64,000 nucleotides of DNA, taken from NCBI GenBank assembly GCA_945865935.1, contig CAMBFI010000005.1, forward strand, positions 1-64,000, given 5' to 3'. The notes beneath the pieces were generated by a model. It ran no database searches. It had not been told where the DNA came from and saw nothing but the letters and a program-made list of their open reading frames with translations. Position 1 is the first letter of the stretch, and every line of letters starts with the position of its first letter. A program made the translations under genes and the position numbers. The stretch comes from Bordetella parapertussis. GTDB taxonomy: Bacteria > Pseudomonadota > Gammaproteobacteria > Burkholderiales > Burkholderiaceae_B. Of this stretch, positions 34,046 to 45,508 are shown piece by piece.

Positions 34046-36409
34046 TTAGCTTGCAAGCTTTTTCCAGGTGTCGACGACCGTATCGGGGTTCAGTGACATG
34101 GAAAGGATGCCTTGATCACGCAACCATAAGGCGAAGTCTGCGTGATCACTTGGCCCTTGGCCACAAATACCCACGTACTTGCCGGCTTTCAAACACGCGT
34201 TGATGGCACGACTCAACATAAACTTCACTGCATCATCGCGCTCGTCGAAGTCTGCGGCTAAAAGCTCCATACCGGAATCGCGATCAAGCCCTAAAGTCAA
34301 TTGCGTGAGATCATTTGAACCGATCGAGAAGCCGTCGAAATGCTCAAGAAATTGCTCTGCGAGTATGGCATTGGAGGGCACTTCACACATCATGATGAGT
34401 CGCAGGCCATTTTCTCCGCGAACCAAACCATGCACGGCCAACAAATCTACCACGCGCTTGGCTTGTTGCACGGTACGAACAAAAGGAACCATGATTTCAA
34501 CGTTCGTCAGCCCCATCTCGTTGCGTACGCGCTTTAACGCCTCGCATTCCATTTTGAAGCACTCTGCAAAATCGGCAGAAATGTAGCGCGAGGCGCCGCG
34601 AAAACCCAACATCGGATTTTCTTCCTCAGGCTCGTAGCGCGAGCCACCAACTAGTTTGCGATATTCGTTCGATTTAAAGTCTGACAAGCGAACAATGACC
34701 GACTTTGGATAAAACGCCGCACCGATCGTTGCGATACCATCGGCAAGTTTATCCACAAAGAAGGCCCGCGGACTCGCATACCCACGTGCAGCAGACTCGA
34801 CAGCCACCTTCAGTTCAGCATCCACGTTGGGATAGTCAAGCACCGCTTTAGGATGAATACCAATATTGTTATTGATAATGAACTCGAGACGTGCAAGACC
34901 AACACCATGATTCGGAATAAATGAAAAATCAAAGGCTAGCTGTGGGTTTCCCACATTCATCATCACTTTAAGACCAATATCAGGCATCGCACCGCGCTGG
35001 ACCTCTTCAATCTCGGTCTCAATTAAGCCGTCGTAGATTCGACCTTCATCGCCCTCAGCGCAAGACACCGTCACTTGCTGTCCCTCTTTAAGCCTATCGG
35101 TCGCATCACCACAACCCACCACTGCCGGGATACCCAGCTCGCGCGCGATAATTGCAGCGTGGCAGGTCCGACCGCCACGATTCGTCACGATTGCCGAAGC
35201 GCGTTTCATGACGGGTTCCCAGTTTGGATCGGTCATGTCAGTGACCAAGACATCCCCCGCTTGAACCTTATCCATATCGGAAATATCGCCTACCACGCGT
35301 ACAGGACCCGCACCAATTTTTTGTCCAATCGCCCGACCCGTCACGAGCACATCGCCCGTCGCCTTCAGCTTATAGCGCTGTTGCACGTCGCTATGACCTT
35401 CTTGCGACTTCACTGTTTCAGGACGCGCTTGCAGAATGTATATTTTTCCGTCGACTCCGTCGCGACCCCATTCAATATCCATGGGTCGCTGATAGTGCTG
35501 CTCGATAATGACCGCATATTTCGCGAGCTCAATGACCTCAGTGTCCGTCAGCGAGAAGCGATTGCGCTCTGACACGGGCACATCGACCGTACGCACAGCC
35601 CTACCCTGTGGCCGGTCTTTATCAAACTCCATCTTCAAGAGTTTGGAGCCGATGCGTCGACTAACAATCGCCGACTTTCCGCTAGCCAAAGTCGGCTTAA
35701 ACACGTAAAACTCATCTGGGTTCACAGCGCCTTGTACAACAGTTTCACCGAGCCCATACGATGACGTAATAAACACAACTTCGGCAAAGCCGGACTCCGT
35801 GTCAAGCGTGAACATCACGCCTGCACTGCCCTTATCAGAACGAACCATCCGCTGAATGCCTGCCGAAAGTGCAACGTCGGCATGCGCGTAGCCTTTATGT
35901 ACACGATACGAAATGGCGCGATCGTTGTAAAGCGATGCAAATACATGACGGATCTTATCGATCACGTCGTCGAAGCCCACCACGTTTAAGAAAGTTTCTT
36001 GCTGACCTGCGAACGACGCATCCGGCAAGTCCTCTGCCGTGGCGGACGAACGCACGGCAAACGAGCCTTGTCCGTCAGAATCGAGCTGCGCAAAGGCAGA
36101 CGCAATATCATCGTGCAACTGCTTGGGCAAGGGCGCTTCAACAATCCACTGCCGAATTTGCGCGCCCGCCAAAGCAAGTTCGCGCACATCATCCGGATTC
36201 AACGTTTTCAGGCGATCAGCGATACGCGTATCCAATCCGGTACCGGAAAGGAAATCGCGAAACGCCTGTGCCGTGGTCGCAAAACCACCAGGAACTCTTA
36301 CGCCCGCATCTGCGAGCTGGCTAATCATTTCGCCTAGAGAGGCGTTTTTTCCTCCAACTGAGTCAACATCCGTCATGCGGAGCTGCTCGAATGAAACGAC
36401 ATACGACAT
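34046..36409 (-). CDS. ppsA: phosphoenolpyruvate synthase
   Basis: A 787-residue gluconeogenic enzyme converting pyruvate, ATP and water to PEP, AMP and phosphate. The start at 36409 has AGGTGA upstream and gives the standard N-terminus ([26 protein letters not shown]); 17 further codons upstream are open but not family-like. The ATP-grasp domain is N-terminal, the phospho-histidine block [21 protein letters not shown] is central, and the PEP/pyruvate barrel ends with [19 protein letters not shown] and [10 protein letters not shown], containing the catalytic cysteine. It is divergent from its own regulator ppsR, and the shared gap holds a 14-bp tandem repeat. Confidence 0.97.
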   Translation of the reverse strand: MSYVVSFEQLRMTDVDSVGGKNASLGEMISQLADAGVRVPGGFATTAQAFRDFLSGTGLDTRIADRLKTLNPDDVRELALAGAQIRQWIVEAPLPKQLHDDIASAFAQLDSDGQGSFAVRSSATAEDLPDASFAGQQETFLNVVGFDDVIDKIRHVFASLYNDRAISYRVHKGYAHADVALSAGIQRMVRSDKGSAGVMFTLDTESGFAEVVFITSSYGLGETVVQGAVNPDEFYVFKPTLASGKSAIVSRRIGSKLLKMEFDKDRPQGRAVRTVDVPVSERNRFSLTDTEVIELAKYAVIIEQHYQRPMDIEWGRDGVDGKIYILQARPETVKSQEGHSDVQQRYKLKATGDVLVTGRAIGQKIGAGPVRVVGDISDMDKVQAGDVLVTDMTDPNWEPVMKRASAIVTNRGGRTCHAAIIARELGIPAVVGCGDATDRLKEGQQVTVSCAEGDEGRIYDGLIETEIEEVQRGAMPDIGLKVMMNVGNPQLAFDFSFIPNHGVGLARLEFIINNNIGIHPKAVLDYPNVDAELKVAVESAARGYASPRAFFVDKLADGIATIGAAFYPKSVIVRLSDFKSNEYRKLVGGSRYEPEEENPMLGFRGASRYISADFAECFKMECEALKRVRNEMGLTNVEIMVPFVRTVQQAKRVVDLLAVHGLVRGENGLRLIMMCEVPSNAILAEQFLEHFDGFSIGSNDLTQLTLGLDRDSGMELLAADFDERDDAVKFMLSRAINACLKAGKYVGICGQGPSDHADFALWLRDQGILSMSLNPDTVVDTWKKLAS

Positions 36410-36512
36410 GAAAGTCACCTTTAACGATATAAGAAAGCGAGTTTGGTTAATGTGCGACACACGCTAACCAAACTGGCCTACCACCCTCGGAGCGCAGAGT
36501 GTTACGTTTCTT

Positions 36513-36568
36513 CAGTGACTTTTTTGCAGTGACTGTTTTGCGGTGACTGTTTTTCAGTGACTTTCTAA
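36513..36568. repeat. four tandem 14-bp repeats in the ppsA-ppsR divergent region
   Basis: Four head-to-tail copies start at 36513, 36527, 36541 and 36555, each exactly 14 bases: CAGTGACTTTTTTG, CAGTGACTGTTTTG, CGGTGACTGTTTTT and CAGTGACTTTCTAA. The C(A/G)GTGACT core is kept while the T-rich half drifts. They sit about 100 bases before ppsA and 55 before ppsR. The helical phasing (14 bp is not a whole turn) does not obviously fit a simple stacked operator. Confidence 0.85.
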
Positions 36569-36623
36569 GACTAATTGCTGCGGTGCATTATACTCCCATG
36601 GTACTTCGAAACGGATACTTGAT

Positions 36624-37460
36624 ATGACCACGCCAGCCAAGGAACGAACCGTTTTTATCATCTCGGACGGCACGGGGATTACGGCTGAAACATTCAGTCA
36701 CTCTGTGCTGTCCCAGTTTGAGTCGGTGACCTTCAAACAAGTGCGCGTGCCGTTCATTGACACGGTCGAGAAGGCGGATACGGTCGTACAACGTATTAAT
36801 CGCTGTGCCGCTGATCAAGGCAATCCACCCATCGTCTTTACAACGCTTGTGAATCCTGACGTGCTCTCACGTGTCAAACTCGCTAACGCACTCTTTCTGG
36901 ACTTATTTGGGGCATTTGTTGAGCCGCTTGAGCAAAATCTCGGGCTGAAATCGAGTCACTCTATCGGCAAATCGCATAAAGCAGTGAGTTCGCTGCAGTA
37001 CCGAAACCGCATCGAAGCCATTAACTTTAGCTTAGCGCACGATGATGGTCAGTTCGTCTCGGGACTCGCCCAAGCAGACGTCATATTAATTGGCGTGTCT
37101 CGCTGCGGAAAGACACCGACGAGTCTTTACCTCGCGATGCAATACGGTGTCAAGGCCGCTAATTTTCCGCTCATACCCGAAGACTTTGACCGTGGGGCAT
37201 TACCAAAGACGATCATGCCCCATCGCGCCAAACTGTTTGGTCTAACGATTCAGCCCGAGCGACTAACCGAAGTCAGGCACGAACGCCGACCAGATAGCCA
37301 GTATGCCTCTCTGCCACAATGTCGCCATGAAGTCGCTGAAGCTGAACGCCTAATGCGCAGAGAAAGCATACCGATGCTCTCAACCACGACAAAGTCCATC
37401 GAAGAGATTTCAACCACCGTATTACAAGAAGTCGGCTTGGATCGCCATTCTGCCTTCTAG
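36624..37460 (+). CDS. ppsR: PEP synthase regulatory kinase/pyrophosphorylase
   Basis: A 278-residue bifunctional DUF299 enzyme that inactivates PEP synthase by ADP-dependent threonine phosphorylation and reactivates it by phosphate-dependent removal. The opening [16 protein letters not shown] and the P-loop [15 protein letters not shown] (about residues 155-169) are typical, followed by NFPLIPEDF and the C-terminal [20 protein letters not shown]. It is divergent from its target ppsA, the usual arrangement. It ends 5 bases before the convergent rRNA methyltransferase gene. Confidence 0.95.
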   Translation: MTTPAKERTVFIISDGTGITAETFSHSVLSQFESVTFKQVRVPFIDTVEKADTVVQRINRCAADQGNPPIVFTTLVNPDVLSRVKLANALFLDLFGAFVEPLEQNLGLKSSHSIGKSHKAVSSLQYRNRIEAINFSLAHDDGQFVSGLAQADVILIGVSRCGKTPTSLYLAMQYGVKAANFPLIPEDFDRGALPKTIMPHRAKLFGLTIQPERLTEVRHERRPDSQYASLPQCRHEVAEAERLMRRESIPMLSTTTKSIEEISTTVLQEVGLDRHSAF

Positions 37461-37465
37461 AGCGT

Positions 37466-38236
37466 TTAACGCTGTTGCCGACGTTGCTCAAAGAGGCATA
37501 CTGCCGCGGCCGCAGTGATATTTAAAGATTCGACCGAGGGCGCATGGTCGACTTTTAAGCGAAGTGAAGCCAAATCAATCAGTGATTGGCTCACGCCTTG
37601 CCCTTCGTGTCCAAATACCCACGCAGCGTGTGGCGGCAACTTGGTATCGAATAAATCAGTCGCATCACCCAGCGACGTCACGATCAATGGAACGGTCAGA
37701 CTGTGTGTGGCAGCGACTAAGTCGACATGCTCATGCAAGCGCAATCCGAAATGCACTCCCTGTGCGCTGCGCAGCACCTTAGGCGACCACAAGGATGCCG
37801 TACCTGTCGATGCCAGCACACGAACAATGCCCGCAGCCGCAGCCGTTCTAAGTAGCGTGCCGACGTTACCCGGATCTTGTACACGGTCAAGCCACAGCAT
37901 ATTGCCTGTCAACTGCTCAGGTAATGGCGGACTCGATGGCTTGACGACGAACAATACACCTTGGTCCGTGTCTACGTTCGACAAGTTACCCAACAGACTG
38001 CCAGACAACGTGCAGCAAACCTCTTCTGATAACTTATCGATCAAGCGGACGAGTTGAGGTTCATGGATCCGCGCCTGATCGAACAAGGCGTACTGAGGTT
38101 GTCGCCCGAGGGCTAGAAAGGCCTCGCATAAATGAACACCTTCCAACAGGATTGGCTCGTCCCGACGCCCTGCACTGGACTGCCACTTAAACAATTGCTT
38201 GTATAACGGGTTCGAACGTGACTCAATACTTTTCAT
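37466..38236 (-). CDS. SpoU/TrmH family RNA 2'-O-methyltransferase
   Basis: A 256-residue SPOUT-fold enzyme using S-adenosylmethionine to methylate ribose in rRNA or tRNA. The N-terminal substrate-binding part (about 1-95) contains [13 protein letters not shown]; the catalytic domain has the three SPOUT motifs: [32 protein letters not shown] and [19 protein letters not shown], forming the trefoil knot. The first codons overlap the rnhB stop by 4 bases. RlmB-like or TrmH-like specificity cannot be decided from the sequence; the gene is a stable neighbour of rnhB in related bacteria. Confidence 0.92.
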   Translation of the reverse strand: MKSIESRSNPLYKQLFKWQSSAGRRDEPILLEGVHLCEAFLALGRQPQYALFDQARIHEPQLVRLIDKLSEEVCCTLSGSLLGNLSNVDTDQGVLFVVKPSSPPLPEQLTGNMLWLDRVQDPGNVGTLLRTAAAAGIVRVLASTGTASLWSPKVLRSAQGVHFGLRLHEHVDLVAATHSLTVPLIVTSLGDATDLFDTKLPPHAAWVFGHEGQGVSQSLIDLASLRLKVDHAPSVESLNITAAAAVCLFEQRRQQR

Positions 38237-38886
38237 TGTGGGTCCAATAGAACACGTACAGGTGCAAAACTACGTCGGTGAGCCGGACACGGCCCGTGCT
38301 CACGCAAGCGTGCCATATGGAGGGCCGTACCATATCCCTTATGTTGATCAAATGCATACTGCGGATATAACGCGTGCAAGCTTAAGAGCGTTTCATCCCG
38401 AGCTGTCTTAGCCAATATCGATGCCGCAGAAATTGCCGGCACCAAAGCGTCGCCCTTGACGATCGTTTTAACGACACAGTTCAACACCGGTGCGCGATTA
38501 CCGTCGACCCAAGCAAGATCAGGTACAACCTCCAGGCCTTGAATGGCGCGTTGCATCGCAAGCATGGTTGCCTGCAAAATATTCAAGCGGTCAATCTCCT
38601 CCACACTTGCACTCGCCACACACCAGGCAATTGCATGCTTCTTGATGTCGAGTGCAAGCGCATCGCGCTTAGATTCTGAGAGAACCTTAGAATCAGCCAG
38701 TCCGGCAATCGGCCTCGCAGGATCAAGGATGACAGCTGCGGCGTACACATCACCGGCCAATGGACCACGTCCCGCCTCATCTACGCCCGCACAATGTGTA
38801 AAGTTTGCAAGGTCACTCTCGAATAAAACTGTTTGCTGCACGTCGCGCTCCCGAGCTCGAGCCGATGTCAGCTTAGCGCCCGTCAT
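38233..38886 (-). CDS. rnhB: ribonuclease HII
   Basis: A 217-residue endonuclease that removes RNA from RNA-DNA hybrids and excises single ribonucleotides. The metal motif [13 protein letters not shown] is near residues 33-45, AAVILDP and the [14 protein letters not shown] block follow, and VDGN plus AKTARDETL are present. The start at 38886 is preferred because GGAG lies about 11 bases upstream; an in-frame ATG ten codons earlier would lie deeper inside lpxB. From 38886 it overlaps the lpxB end by 14 bases, and its own end overlaps the methyltransferase by 4. Confidence 0.95.
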   Translation of the reverse strand: MTGAKLTSARARERDVQQTVLFESDLANFTHCAGVDEAGRGPLAGDVYAAAVILDPARPIAGLADSKVLSESKRDALALDIKKHAIAWCVASASVEEIDRLNILQATMLAMQRAIQGLEVVPDLAWVDGNRAPVLNCVVKTIVKGDALVPAISAASILAKTARDETLLSLHALYPQYAFDQHKGYGTALHMARLREHGPCPAHRRSFAPVRVLLDPQ

Positions 38887-40060
38887 GAACAATTTGCTCC
38901 AGCGCCTGTGCAACACGGCTTGGCGTATCGCGCTTCAAGGTGTGATGCATTTCAGTAAATCGGTTCTGCATTTGTTCACACCGAGAGGGGTTATCTAACA
39001 ACTCCCACATCGCGCTCGCTAATTTTTCAGGTGTTGCATCCTCCTGAATGAGTTCGGGGACGACGAAATCATTCAGCAAGATATTCGGCAGGCCGACCCA
39101 CGGCAGATAGGGTCGTTGTTGCCCAGACTTCCAACCCATCACACGACGAATCATCGGCGATACCGCGTACGAGATCACCATCGGACGCTTAAATAAAGCG
39201 GTCTCAAGTGTAGCGGTACCGCTAGCAACCAATGCTGCATCACAGGCCTCAAGCGCAACCCAAGCGACCGGATCTGTCTGCACACCCGTTTGGGTCGACG
39301 ACAGTAATATCTGTAGGTGCTTAACCGGGTAGAGTGCAAGCGCGGTCTCAAACTCTTGCTTGCGATCTTGATTCACCATTGGCACAATAAAGTGTAAGGA
39401 GGGATCACGTTGCTGCATTTTCTGCGCAGCCTGCAAGAACCTCGGCGCAATCAAACGAACCTCGGAGGAGCGACTGCCCGGCAAAATCGCGATTATGCGT
39501 GCGGTGTCGGAAAGCCCTAAACGTTTCCTGGCGGAATCGCGATCCGGGCTAAGCGGTATAGCGTCTGCCAGCGGATGGCCAACATATGTCACAGGAATGC
39601 CTTCCTTACGGTAGATCGCTTCCTCAAACGGAAAGAGAACAAGCATGTGTGATACCGACTCACGAATGTGCCGAATGCGCTCATAACGCCAGGCCCAAAT
39701 AGAGGGGCTTACAAAATGAACGGTTGGGGTCCCTGCGCGCTTGAGCCGATGCTCGAGCCTAAAATTAAAATCTGGGGCATCCACACCAAGAAACAACTTT
39801 GGAGGATCGCGCAGCCATCTAGACTTTACGTCATGATAGATTCGAAACAGTGATGGCAAACGCTTCAACGCATCAACATACCCGAATACGGTTAACGCAT
39901 GCATCGGATGCCAAATATCCATTCCCTGTGCACTGAGGTTTGGCCCGCCTATCCCCTCAGCCCTTAGCCCGGGATCGCGCTGCGACAAACCGGTGAGTAC
40001 TCGAGCAGCAATCAGATCCCCAGAGGGTTCACCAGCAACCAGCCCTAGTCGCCAAGTCAT
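38873..40060 (-). CDS. lpxB: lipid-A-disaccharide synthase
   Basis: A 395-residue glycosyltransferase of the inner-membrane face that joins UDP-2,3-diacylglucosamine and lipid X. The family blocks [17 protein letters not shown] (start), [75 protein letters not shown] and [20 protein letters not shown] are all present. It overlaps lpxA by 4 bases (ATGA) and is followed by rnhB, the conserved order. Confidence 0.97.
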   Translation of the reverse strand: MTWRLGLVAGEPSGDLIAARVLTGLSQRDPGLRAEGIGGPNLSAQGMDIWHPMHALTVFGYVDALKRLPSLFRIYHDVKSRWLRDPPKLFLGVDAPDFNFRLEHRLKRAGTPTVHFVSPSIWAWRYERIRHIRESVSHMLVLFPFEEAIYRKEGIPVTYVGHPLADAIPLSPDRDSARKRLGLSDTARIIAILPGSRSSEVRLIAPRFLQAAQKMQQRDPSLHFIVPMVNQDRKQEFETALALYPVKHLQILLSSTQTGVQTDPVAWVALEACDAALVASGTATLETALFKRPMVISYAVSPMIRRVMGWKSGQQRPYLPWVGLPNILLNDFVVPELIQEDATPEKLASAMWELLDNPSRCEQMQNRFTEMHHTLKRDTPSRVAQALEQIVHDGR

Positions 40061-40851
40061 GGGCGGATAATACCTCGTGTGCTTTCGGCGATAAAGAGCA
40101 GCAAGGGCTCGATCGCCTCGGCGACTGCAGGCTCACTTTGCTGCCGAGCGCGCAACTCTTGGCATGCATCGCTAAGCGATAGACCACGACGATAGATGAT
40201 CTTGTAGGCATCGCGTAACGCTGAGATCGCTTCTGGTGAGAAGCCTCTGCGCTTGAGGCCCTCCGCGTTAATCCCAACGGGCACGCAAGGATTGCCGGAA
40301 CCCATCACGTAAGGCGGTATGTCCATGTGCAGTGCGCTCTGCCCGCCCGTCATGCTATGCGCACCAATACGCCCAAATTGATGGACGGCAGCCAAGCCAC
40401 CAACGATCGCCCAATCGCCGATGTGAACATGACCGCCCATTTGCACACCGTTCGCCAAAATCACATGGCTACCCACCTGACAATCGTGGGCGACATGCAC
40501 ATAGGCCATCACCCAGTTATCCGAGCCTAAGCGTGTCACACCCACATCTTGAATCGTGCCCGTATTGATCGTGACGTACTCACGAAACATGTTCCGATCG
40601 CCGATCTCAAGCTTTGTCGGTTCACCGGCGTATTTTTTGTCCTGAGGAATGCCTCCGACCGAACAAAACCGATAAAAATGATTGTCACAACCAATAGCGG
40701 TGTGCCCATCAATCACACAATGCGATCCCACAACCGTGTTCTCGCCTATCACGACATACGGACCAATAATGGAATAGGCACCCACACTCACCGATGGATG
40801 AAGTTTGGCCTGCGGATCGACCAAGGCTGTAGGATGTATCTGGGCAGACAT
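40057..40851 (-). CDS. lpxA: acyl-ACP--UDP-N-acetylglucosamine O-acyltransferase
   Basis: A 264-residue hexapeptide-repeat enzyme catalysing the first step of lipid A synthesis. The left-handed beta-helix is seen in repeated I/V-G-x-x motifs (SVSVGAYSIIGPYVVIGENTV and onward), with HVAHDCQVG and the catalytic-histidine region, and a C-terminal helical part beginning NAEGLKRRGFSPEAI. The start at 40851 is set by the TAATG junction with fabZ and gives the standard N-terminus SAQIHPTALVDPQAKL. Confidence 0.97.
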   Translation of the reverse strand: MSAQIHPTALVDPQAKLHPSVSVGAYSIIGPYVVIGENTVVGSHCVIDGHTAIGCDNHFYRFCSVGGIPQDKKYAGEPTKLEIGDRNMFREYVTINTGTIQDVGVTRLGSDNWVMAYVHVAHDCQVGSHVILANGVQMGGHVHIGDWAIVGGLAAVHQFGRIGAHSMTGGQSALHMDIPPYVMGSGNPCVPVGINAEGLKRRGFSPEAISALRDAYKIIYRRGLSLSDACQELRARQQSEPAVAEAIEPLLLFIAESTRGIIRP

Positions 40852-41309
40852 TATTTTTCCAGTGGTCTGATCGCACACATAAGTTTTGCCTCGGCCACAA
40901 CAACACCGTCGACAAACGCCTTGCTTTGGTACTTACAAATCGTGCGCCCTAACCGCTCGGCCTCAACTTCAATAATGAGTTGATCGCCAGGCAATACGGG
41001 CTTGCGGAAACGCGCTCCGTCAATTCCGACAAAGTAATACACGGCCTCACCATCCACGGGCTTTAAACCCGTTTCCTCTGCAAAAGAAAAAATCGCCGCT
41101 GCTTGCGCCATTGCCTCGAGAATCAGCACGCCGGGCATCACGGGATGATGGGGAAAATGCCCCGTAAAGAATGGCTCATTGATCGATACATTCTTTAGCG
41201 CCTTAATCGACTTGCCAGGCACCATATCAAGAACTCGATCGATCAAAAGCATCGGGTACCTGTGGGGAATCCGATCGAGGATCTCTTTAATATCGAGTTG
41301 TATCGCCAT
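40851..41309 (-). CDS. fabZ: 3-hydroxyacyl-ACP dehydratase FabZ
   Basis: A 152-residue hot-dog-fold dehydratase in fatty acid synthesis, removing water from (3R)-hydroxyacyl-ACP. The catalytic histidine is in [13 protein letters not shown], with the helix [12 protein letters not shown] carrying the catalytic glutamate. The N-terminal [21 protein letters not shown] is standard. It lies between lpxD (61 bases upstream) and lpxA (one-base overlap), where it shares the 3-hydroxyacyl-ACP pool with lipid A enzymes. Confidence 0.97.
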   Translation of the reverse strand: MAIQLDIKEILDRIPHRYPMLLIDRVLDMVPGKSIKALKNVSINEPFFTGHFPHHPVMPGVLILEAMAQAAAIFSFAEETGLKPVDGEAVYYFVGIDGARFRKPVLPGDQLIIEVEAERLGRTICKYQSKAFVDGVVVAEAKLMCAIRPLEK

Positions 41310-41370
41310 GTTGATTCAATGCTTTAAGAGAGCGACAACCAAAGGGTATCGCGATTAATCGTAGGTAACC

Positions 41371-42465
41371 CTATTCACGCTCAAGCGCCCGCAGACGCTT
41401 ACGAACACTCCAGAGTTGCGCAACCACTGCCGCATTCCGTTGCCATTCGGAATGCTCGCCGAACGGAAACACACCCGTGTAACGACCAGGCTTTGATACA
41501 TCGTTCGTAATTCCGGTGCCACCAGAAACATGCACGTCGTCGCCGATCGTGAGGTGCCCAGCGACTCCAGCTGCCCCACCAATCGTGCAACGAGCGCCAA
41601 TGACAGCTGAACCTGCAATGGCAGCACAGGCTGCAATGGCAGTATGCGCACCGATACGCACATTGTGCGCCACCATCACGAGGTTATCAATTTTGACACC
41701 ATCGTCGATCACGGTATTTTCAAGTGCGCCACGATCAATTGTTGTGTTGGCACCTACTTCGACGTCATTGCCAATCAGCACGCCGCCCAATTGAGGGATT
41801 TTCCCCCACGCGCCTTTTGCCAAGCTTGGATCAGGCGCAAAACCAAAGCCATCGGCACCGATGACCACACCGCTATGCAAAATCGCACGCGCACCAATCT
41901 GCACACCCGAATAAATCGATACATGCGCATGAAACCGACCTGACGCACCAATCGACACATCGTCGCCCAGTACGCAGCCTGGGCCAATGAAGGTCATGGC
42001 ACCGATCTGACAGCGAGCCCCCACCACAGCATTTGCACCAATCGTGACACCAGGACCAAGAGTCGCCGTGGAGTCAACGACTGCGCTCGGATGAACGATG
42101 GGCTCGCGCGGTGGCTGTATCGCCCACTCAAACCATTGAGCAATCCGAGCATAAAGAAGATAAGGATGTTTGCACACGACACGCGCGAAGGTGGGTGGCG
42201 GCGATTGGCTGGCAAGGTGCGCTTCGATCTCGGGAAGAACGATCACCGCACACGCCTTGGTCTGCGCTAGATGCTCAAGATACTTCGCATGAACAATGAA
42301 GGAAATCTCTAAGGGGCCAGCGCTGGAAAGCGCTCCAAGGCCCGCGATGCACGGATCCGCATCTTGAGCTTCGCCCGCCACGACGCTTTGCACTAAACCG
42401 CCTGGGATTGCGCGCAGCAAAGCCGATAATGGAGGTGCTCGATTCGCGTCTAGCAATACCGGCAT
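41371..42465 (-). CDS. lpxD: UDP-3-O-(3-hydroxyacyl)glucosamine N-acyltransferase
   Basis: A 364-residue acyltransferase for the third lipid A step. The N-terminal uridine-binding domain (about 1-110) leads to the hexapeptide beta-helix with repeats such as [19 protein letters not shown], then [10 protein letters not shown] and [39 protein letters not shown] with the catalytic histidine region, and [16 protein letters not shown] with a C-terminal helix ([18 protein letters not shown]). It lies between skp and fabZ in the conserved order. Confidence 0.97.
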   Translation of the reverse strand: MPVLLDANRAPPLSALLRAIPGGLVQSVVAGEAQDADPCIAGLGALSSAGPLEISFIVHAKYLEHLAQTKACAVIVLPEIEAHLASQSPPPTFARVVCKHPYLLYARIAQWFEWAIQPPREPIVHPSAVVDSTATLGPGVTIGANAVVGARCQIGAMTFIGPGCVLGDDVSIGASGRFHAHVSIYSGVQIGARAILHSGVVIGADGFGFAPDPSLAKGAWGKIPQLGGVLIGNDVEVGANTTIDRGALENTVIDDGVKIDNLVMVAHNVRIGAHTAIAACAAIAGSAVIGARCTIGGAAGVAGHLTIGDDVHVSGGTGITNDVSKPGRYTGVFPFGEHSEWQRNAAVVAQLWSVRKRLRALERE

Positions 42466-42476
42466 GCTTAAACCCT

Positions 42477-43037
42477 TTACTTACCGAGAGCCTGAATGAC
42501 TTTATCGGTAATGTCGATACGAGGGTTAACCGTTACGGCATCCTGCAAAATCACATCATAATTTTCTTGCTCAGCGATACGCTTGATGGCGGCATTCGCC
42601 TTTTCTACAATCGTTGCGAACTCTTCGTTGCGACGACGATTGAAGTCCTCCTGAAACTCACGGCGTTTGCGCTGAATGTCCGCATCGATATTCGCCAACT
42701 CGCGCTGACGCTTGTTACGGTCTGATTCAGACAGAACTGGCGCGTCCTTTTCAAATTTTTGAGCAAGGGTCCGAAGGTTTGTGGCAAGCTTCTGCAGTTC
42801 ATCTTCGCGCTTCTTGAATTCAGCCTCGATTTTGGTCTGCGCGGCCTTCGCCGGAATAGAATCGCGCAAGATTCGTTCGGTATTCACAAAGCCAATTTTC
42901 GTGCCTTGCGCTTGCGCCATTGCGCTAAACAACACACCGAGAATGAGCACTCCGACACTCAACAACCAAAATAGTTGCCTGCCACGAGCGTGCGCTTGTG
43001 TTGCAATCTGAGCATTCGAAATATTTTTTACGGACAT
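42477..43037 (-). CDS. skp: periplasmic chaperone Skp/OmpH
   Basis: A 186-residue OmpH-family chaperone that guards unfolded outer-membrane proteins on their way to BamA. The signal peptide is long (hydrophobic core about residues 23-40, AQAQ cleavage) with an extended polar N-region; the mature part opens [15 protein letters not shown] and continues in a long charged coiled-coil (residues about 75-150) typical of the jellyfish tentacles. It lies 66 bases after bamA and just before lpxD on the same strand. Confidence 0.95.
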   Translation of the reverse strand: MSVKNISNAQIATQAHARGRQLFWLLSVGVLILGVLFSAMAQAQGTKIGFVNTERILRDSIPAKAAQTKIEAEFKKREDELQKLATNLRTLAQKFEKDAPVLSESDRNKRQRELANIDADIQRKRREFQEDFNRRRNEEFATIVEKANAAIKRIAEQENYDVILQDAVTVNPRIDITDKVIQALGK

Positions 43038-43103
43038 GATTCAATTTCCACAGTAAACAAAATTGCAAGTTGGCATTGTGCCATTTAAAAACGTTAACTC
43101 GAC

Positions 43104-45455
43104 CTAGAATCCAGTACCAATCTGGAATTGAAACACCTGTGTGTTATCGCCAGGCTGGGCATTTAATGGTTTTGCGAGGGATAGCTGCAACGGACCAATT
43201 GGTGAAATCCACGACAAGCCGATACCCGCCGAATAACGCAACTGACTCCAATTGATTGACGTGTCATTACCGAAGCCGTCGGTACCAAAGACTTGACCGC
43301 CATCGCCAAACACATACCAACGCAAGCTACGATCTTGTTGCGTTCCGGGGAACGGTAAGTAAAGCTGAATATTGCCCACCACACGCTTGGAGCCACCTAG
43401 ATATGTCCCGGTAAGCGGGTCGATGGGACCGAGCGAGCTTTGTGAGTAACCGCGAACGGTGCCAATACCGCCAGCGTAAACGTTTTTAATGATTGGATAC
43501 GGTAAATCGCTGTAGCTCTTACCGTAATCAAACATCGCGTTAAATGCGATGGTGTACTTACGCGACAAGGGCAGAAACAACTGCTGTTGTGCGCCCAATA
43601 AATAATACTCAAGACTACCCGTGCCCACGTCTGCTTTGAGTCGCGTAAACGATCCTTTCGTTGGCGCCAGGGCGCTATCGCGAGTATCTTTAGCCCAACC
43701 GGTATTCAGAATAGCCGCCGTTGTGGTGTCACCATAATTACGCACATATTCGCGATACGCAATCGGCGAGTTTGAATACAGACCAATCGTGTTGCGCTCA
43801 AGGCTGACGCCCGCATAAATACGATCAAACTCTGTAATCGGGATACCGAAGTTCAAGCCTAAACCGGCGGTTGACACCTGATACATACCTGGGTTGTTTG
43901 AAAAGGGCGTGACGGTTCGGTAATAGATAGAGCTGGTACGACTAATGCCGTCGTTTGTAAAGTACGGATCGGTGTGCGCGAGCACGGCGGTCCTGTTGTA
44001 CTGGCTGGTATTGAGATTGAGCGTCAGATTTGTACCACTACCAAATGCGTTGTCTTCGGAAATGCCAGCAGACAAAATAACGCCCTCAGACTGGCCGTAA
44101 CCCACACCCAAGTTAACCATTCCGGTAGGCTTTTCAGCTACCACGACGCTGACATCGATTTGATCAGGCGCACCGGGCACCGGTTCGGTCGATACTTTGA
44201 CCTCTTTGAAATAACCCAATCGATCCAGTCGGTCTCTTGACAACTTGATCTTGCCTGAGTCATACCACGCAGCTTCGACCTGACGGATTTCTCGGCGAAC
44301 CACTTCGTCTTTGGTGCGGTGGTTACCACTGACTTGAATCCGTCGCACATAGACCCGACGGCTGGGATCAACATAAAAAGTCACTTCGGCCGTGTTGTTC
44401 TCACGATCTAATATCGGATTGGGGTTCACGTTAGCGAAGGCGTAACCCAACCCTCCAAGGTAGTCCGTAATCGCCTTAGCGGTGCCATTTGTCTTTGCGC
44501 CAGAAAAGAGCGTACCCTCCTTAAGCTGTACGAGCTGGCCAATTTCAGCGTCCAGTCCAAGCAACTCACCAGCGAGTTTGACGCTCGTGACTTTATAGGG
44601 CTTGCCTTCGTTGAGGGTAAGCGTGATAAAGATGTCTTTGCGATCGGGGGATATCGTGACCTGTGGAGGCTCTACCTTAAACTCGAGGTAGCCCCGATTC
44701 AGGTAGAAGGACTTCAGTTCTTCGATGTCTCTTTCAAGCTTCTCGCGAGAGTACTTATCCGCATCGGTATACCAAGTCAGCCACCCCGGCGTGGTCAGCG
44801 CGAAGAGGCCTCGCAAGGTACTTTCAGAAAAATCTTTATTACCTACGATGGAGATTTCTTTAATTCGCGCCACACTGCCTTCGAATAAATCGAAGTTAAT
44901 CCCGACACGATTGCGTGGTAACGGCGTCACGGTGGGAGATATTTCCACTGCGAATTTGCCCTTGGCCAAATACTGTTGTTTGAGCTCAAATTGGGCTTGA
45001 TCCAACATGGCTTGGTCAAACACGCGCCCCTCACCAAAACCAACCTGTTTGAAGCTATCAATCATGTTCTTGGATTCGAATTCTCGCATCCCAGTAAAGG
45101 AGATCGAAGCAATCGTGGGTCGTTCTTGCACCTGTACGATCACCACGCGCCCGGTTGTCTGAATCCGCACATCGGAGTAGAGCCCAGTCTCGTAAAGCTT
45201 GCGTACAGACTCCGTTGCGAGCTCCTCGGTGAACCGCTCACCTACTTTAAAAGGCAGGCGAGCAAAAACTGAACCGGGTTCAGTACGCTGCATACCATCT
45301 ACCCGAATATCGCTCACCACAAACGGATCAAACGCCTGGGCGACCTGAGAAATGGCGAGCAAGCCCACCAACAACATCCCAACGAGTCCTCGACGTAAGG
45401 AGGTCGCCACACGATCAGAGCACTGACCCAACACACACAGCAAGCTAGCGGACAT
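43104..45455 (-). CDS. bamA: outer membrane protein assembly factor BamA
   Basis: A 783-residue outer-membrane insertase, the core of the BAM complex. A signal peptide (cleavage near AQAF, residues about 40-42) is followed by five POTRA domains (about 43-445, first repeat FVVSDIRVDGMQRTEPGSV) and the 16-strand barrel (about 450-783). The conserved barrel elements VRGYSQSSLGP (the VRGF/Y loop) and a C-terminal aromatic beta-signal FQFQIGTGF are present. It sits between rseP and skp as in other betaproteobacteria. Confidence 0.97.
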   Translation of the reverse strand: MSASLLCVLGQCSDRVATSLRRGLVGMLLVGLLAISQVAQAFDPFVVSDIRVDGMQRTEPGSVFARLPFKVGERFTEELATESVRKLYETGLYSDVRIQTTGRVVIVQVQERPTIASISFTGMREFESKNMIDSFKQVGFGEGRVFDQAMLDQAQFELKQQYLAKGKFAVEISPTVTPLPRNRVGINFDLFEGSVARIKEISIVGNKDFSESTLRGLFALTTPGWLTWYTDADKYSREKLERDIEELKSFYLNRGYLEFKVEPPQVTISPDRKDIFITLTLNEGKPYKVTSVKLAGELLGLDAEIGQLVQLKEGTLFSGAKTNGTAKAITDYLGGLGYAFANVNPNPILDRENNTAEVTFYVDPSRRVYVRRIQVSGNHRTKDEVVRREIRQVEAAWYDSGKIKLSRDRLDRLGYFKEVKVSTEPVPGAPDQIDVSVVVAEKPTGMVNLGVGYGQSEGVILSAGISEDNAFGSGTNLTLNLNTSQYNRTAVLAHTDPYFTNDGISRTSSIYYRTVTPFSNNPGMYQVSTAGLGLNFGIPITEFDRIYAGVSLERNTIGLYSNSPIAYREYVRNYGDTTTAAILNTGWAKDTRDSALAPTKGSFTRLKADVGTGSLEYYLLGAQQQLFLPLSRKYTIAFNAMFDYGKSYSDLPYPIIKNVYAGGIGTVRGYSQSSLGPIDPLTGTYLGGSKRVVGNIQLYLPFPGTQQDRSLRWYVFGDGGQVFGTDGFGNDTSINWSQLRYSAGIGLSWISPIGPLQLSLAKPLNAQPGDNTQVFQFQIGTGF

Positions 45456-45508
45456 CCTGACTAATCCTTGAAATTCAATTCATCTCTGACACGATTGACG
45501 TACGCGCA

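Noticed and set aside
43060-43090. TGGCA...TGCCA hairpin and possible sigma-54 promoter between bamA and skp
   Set aside because: The stem is 5 bp with no T-run, and the TGGCAC to TTGC spacing does not fit the -24/-12 rule.
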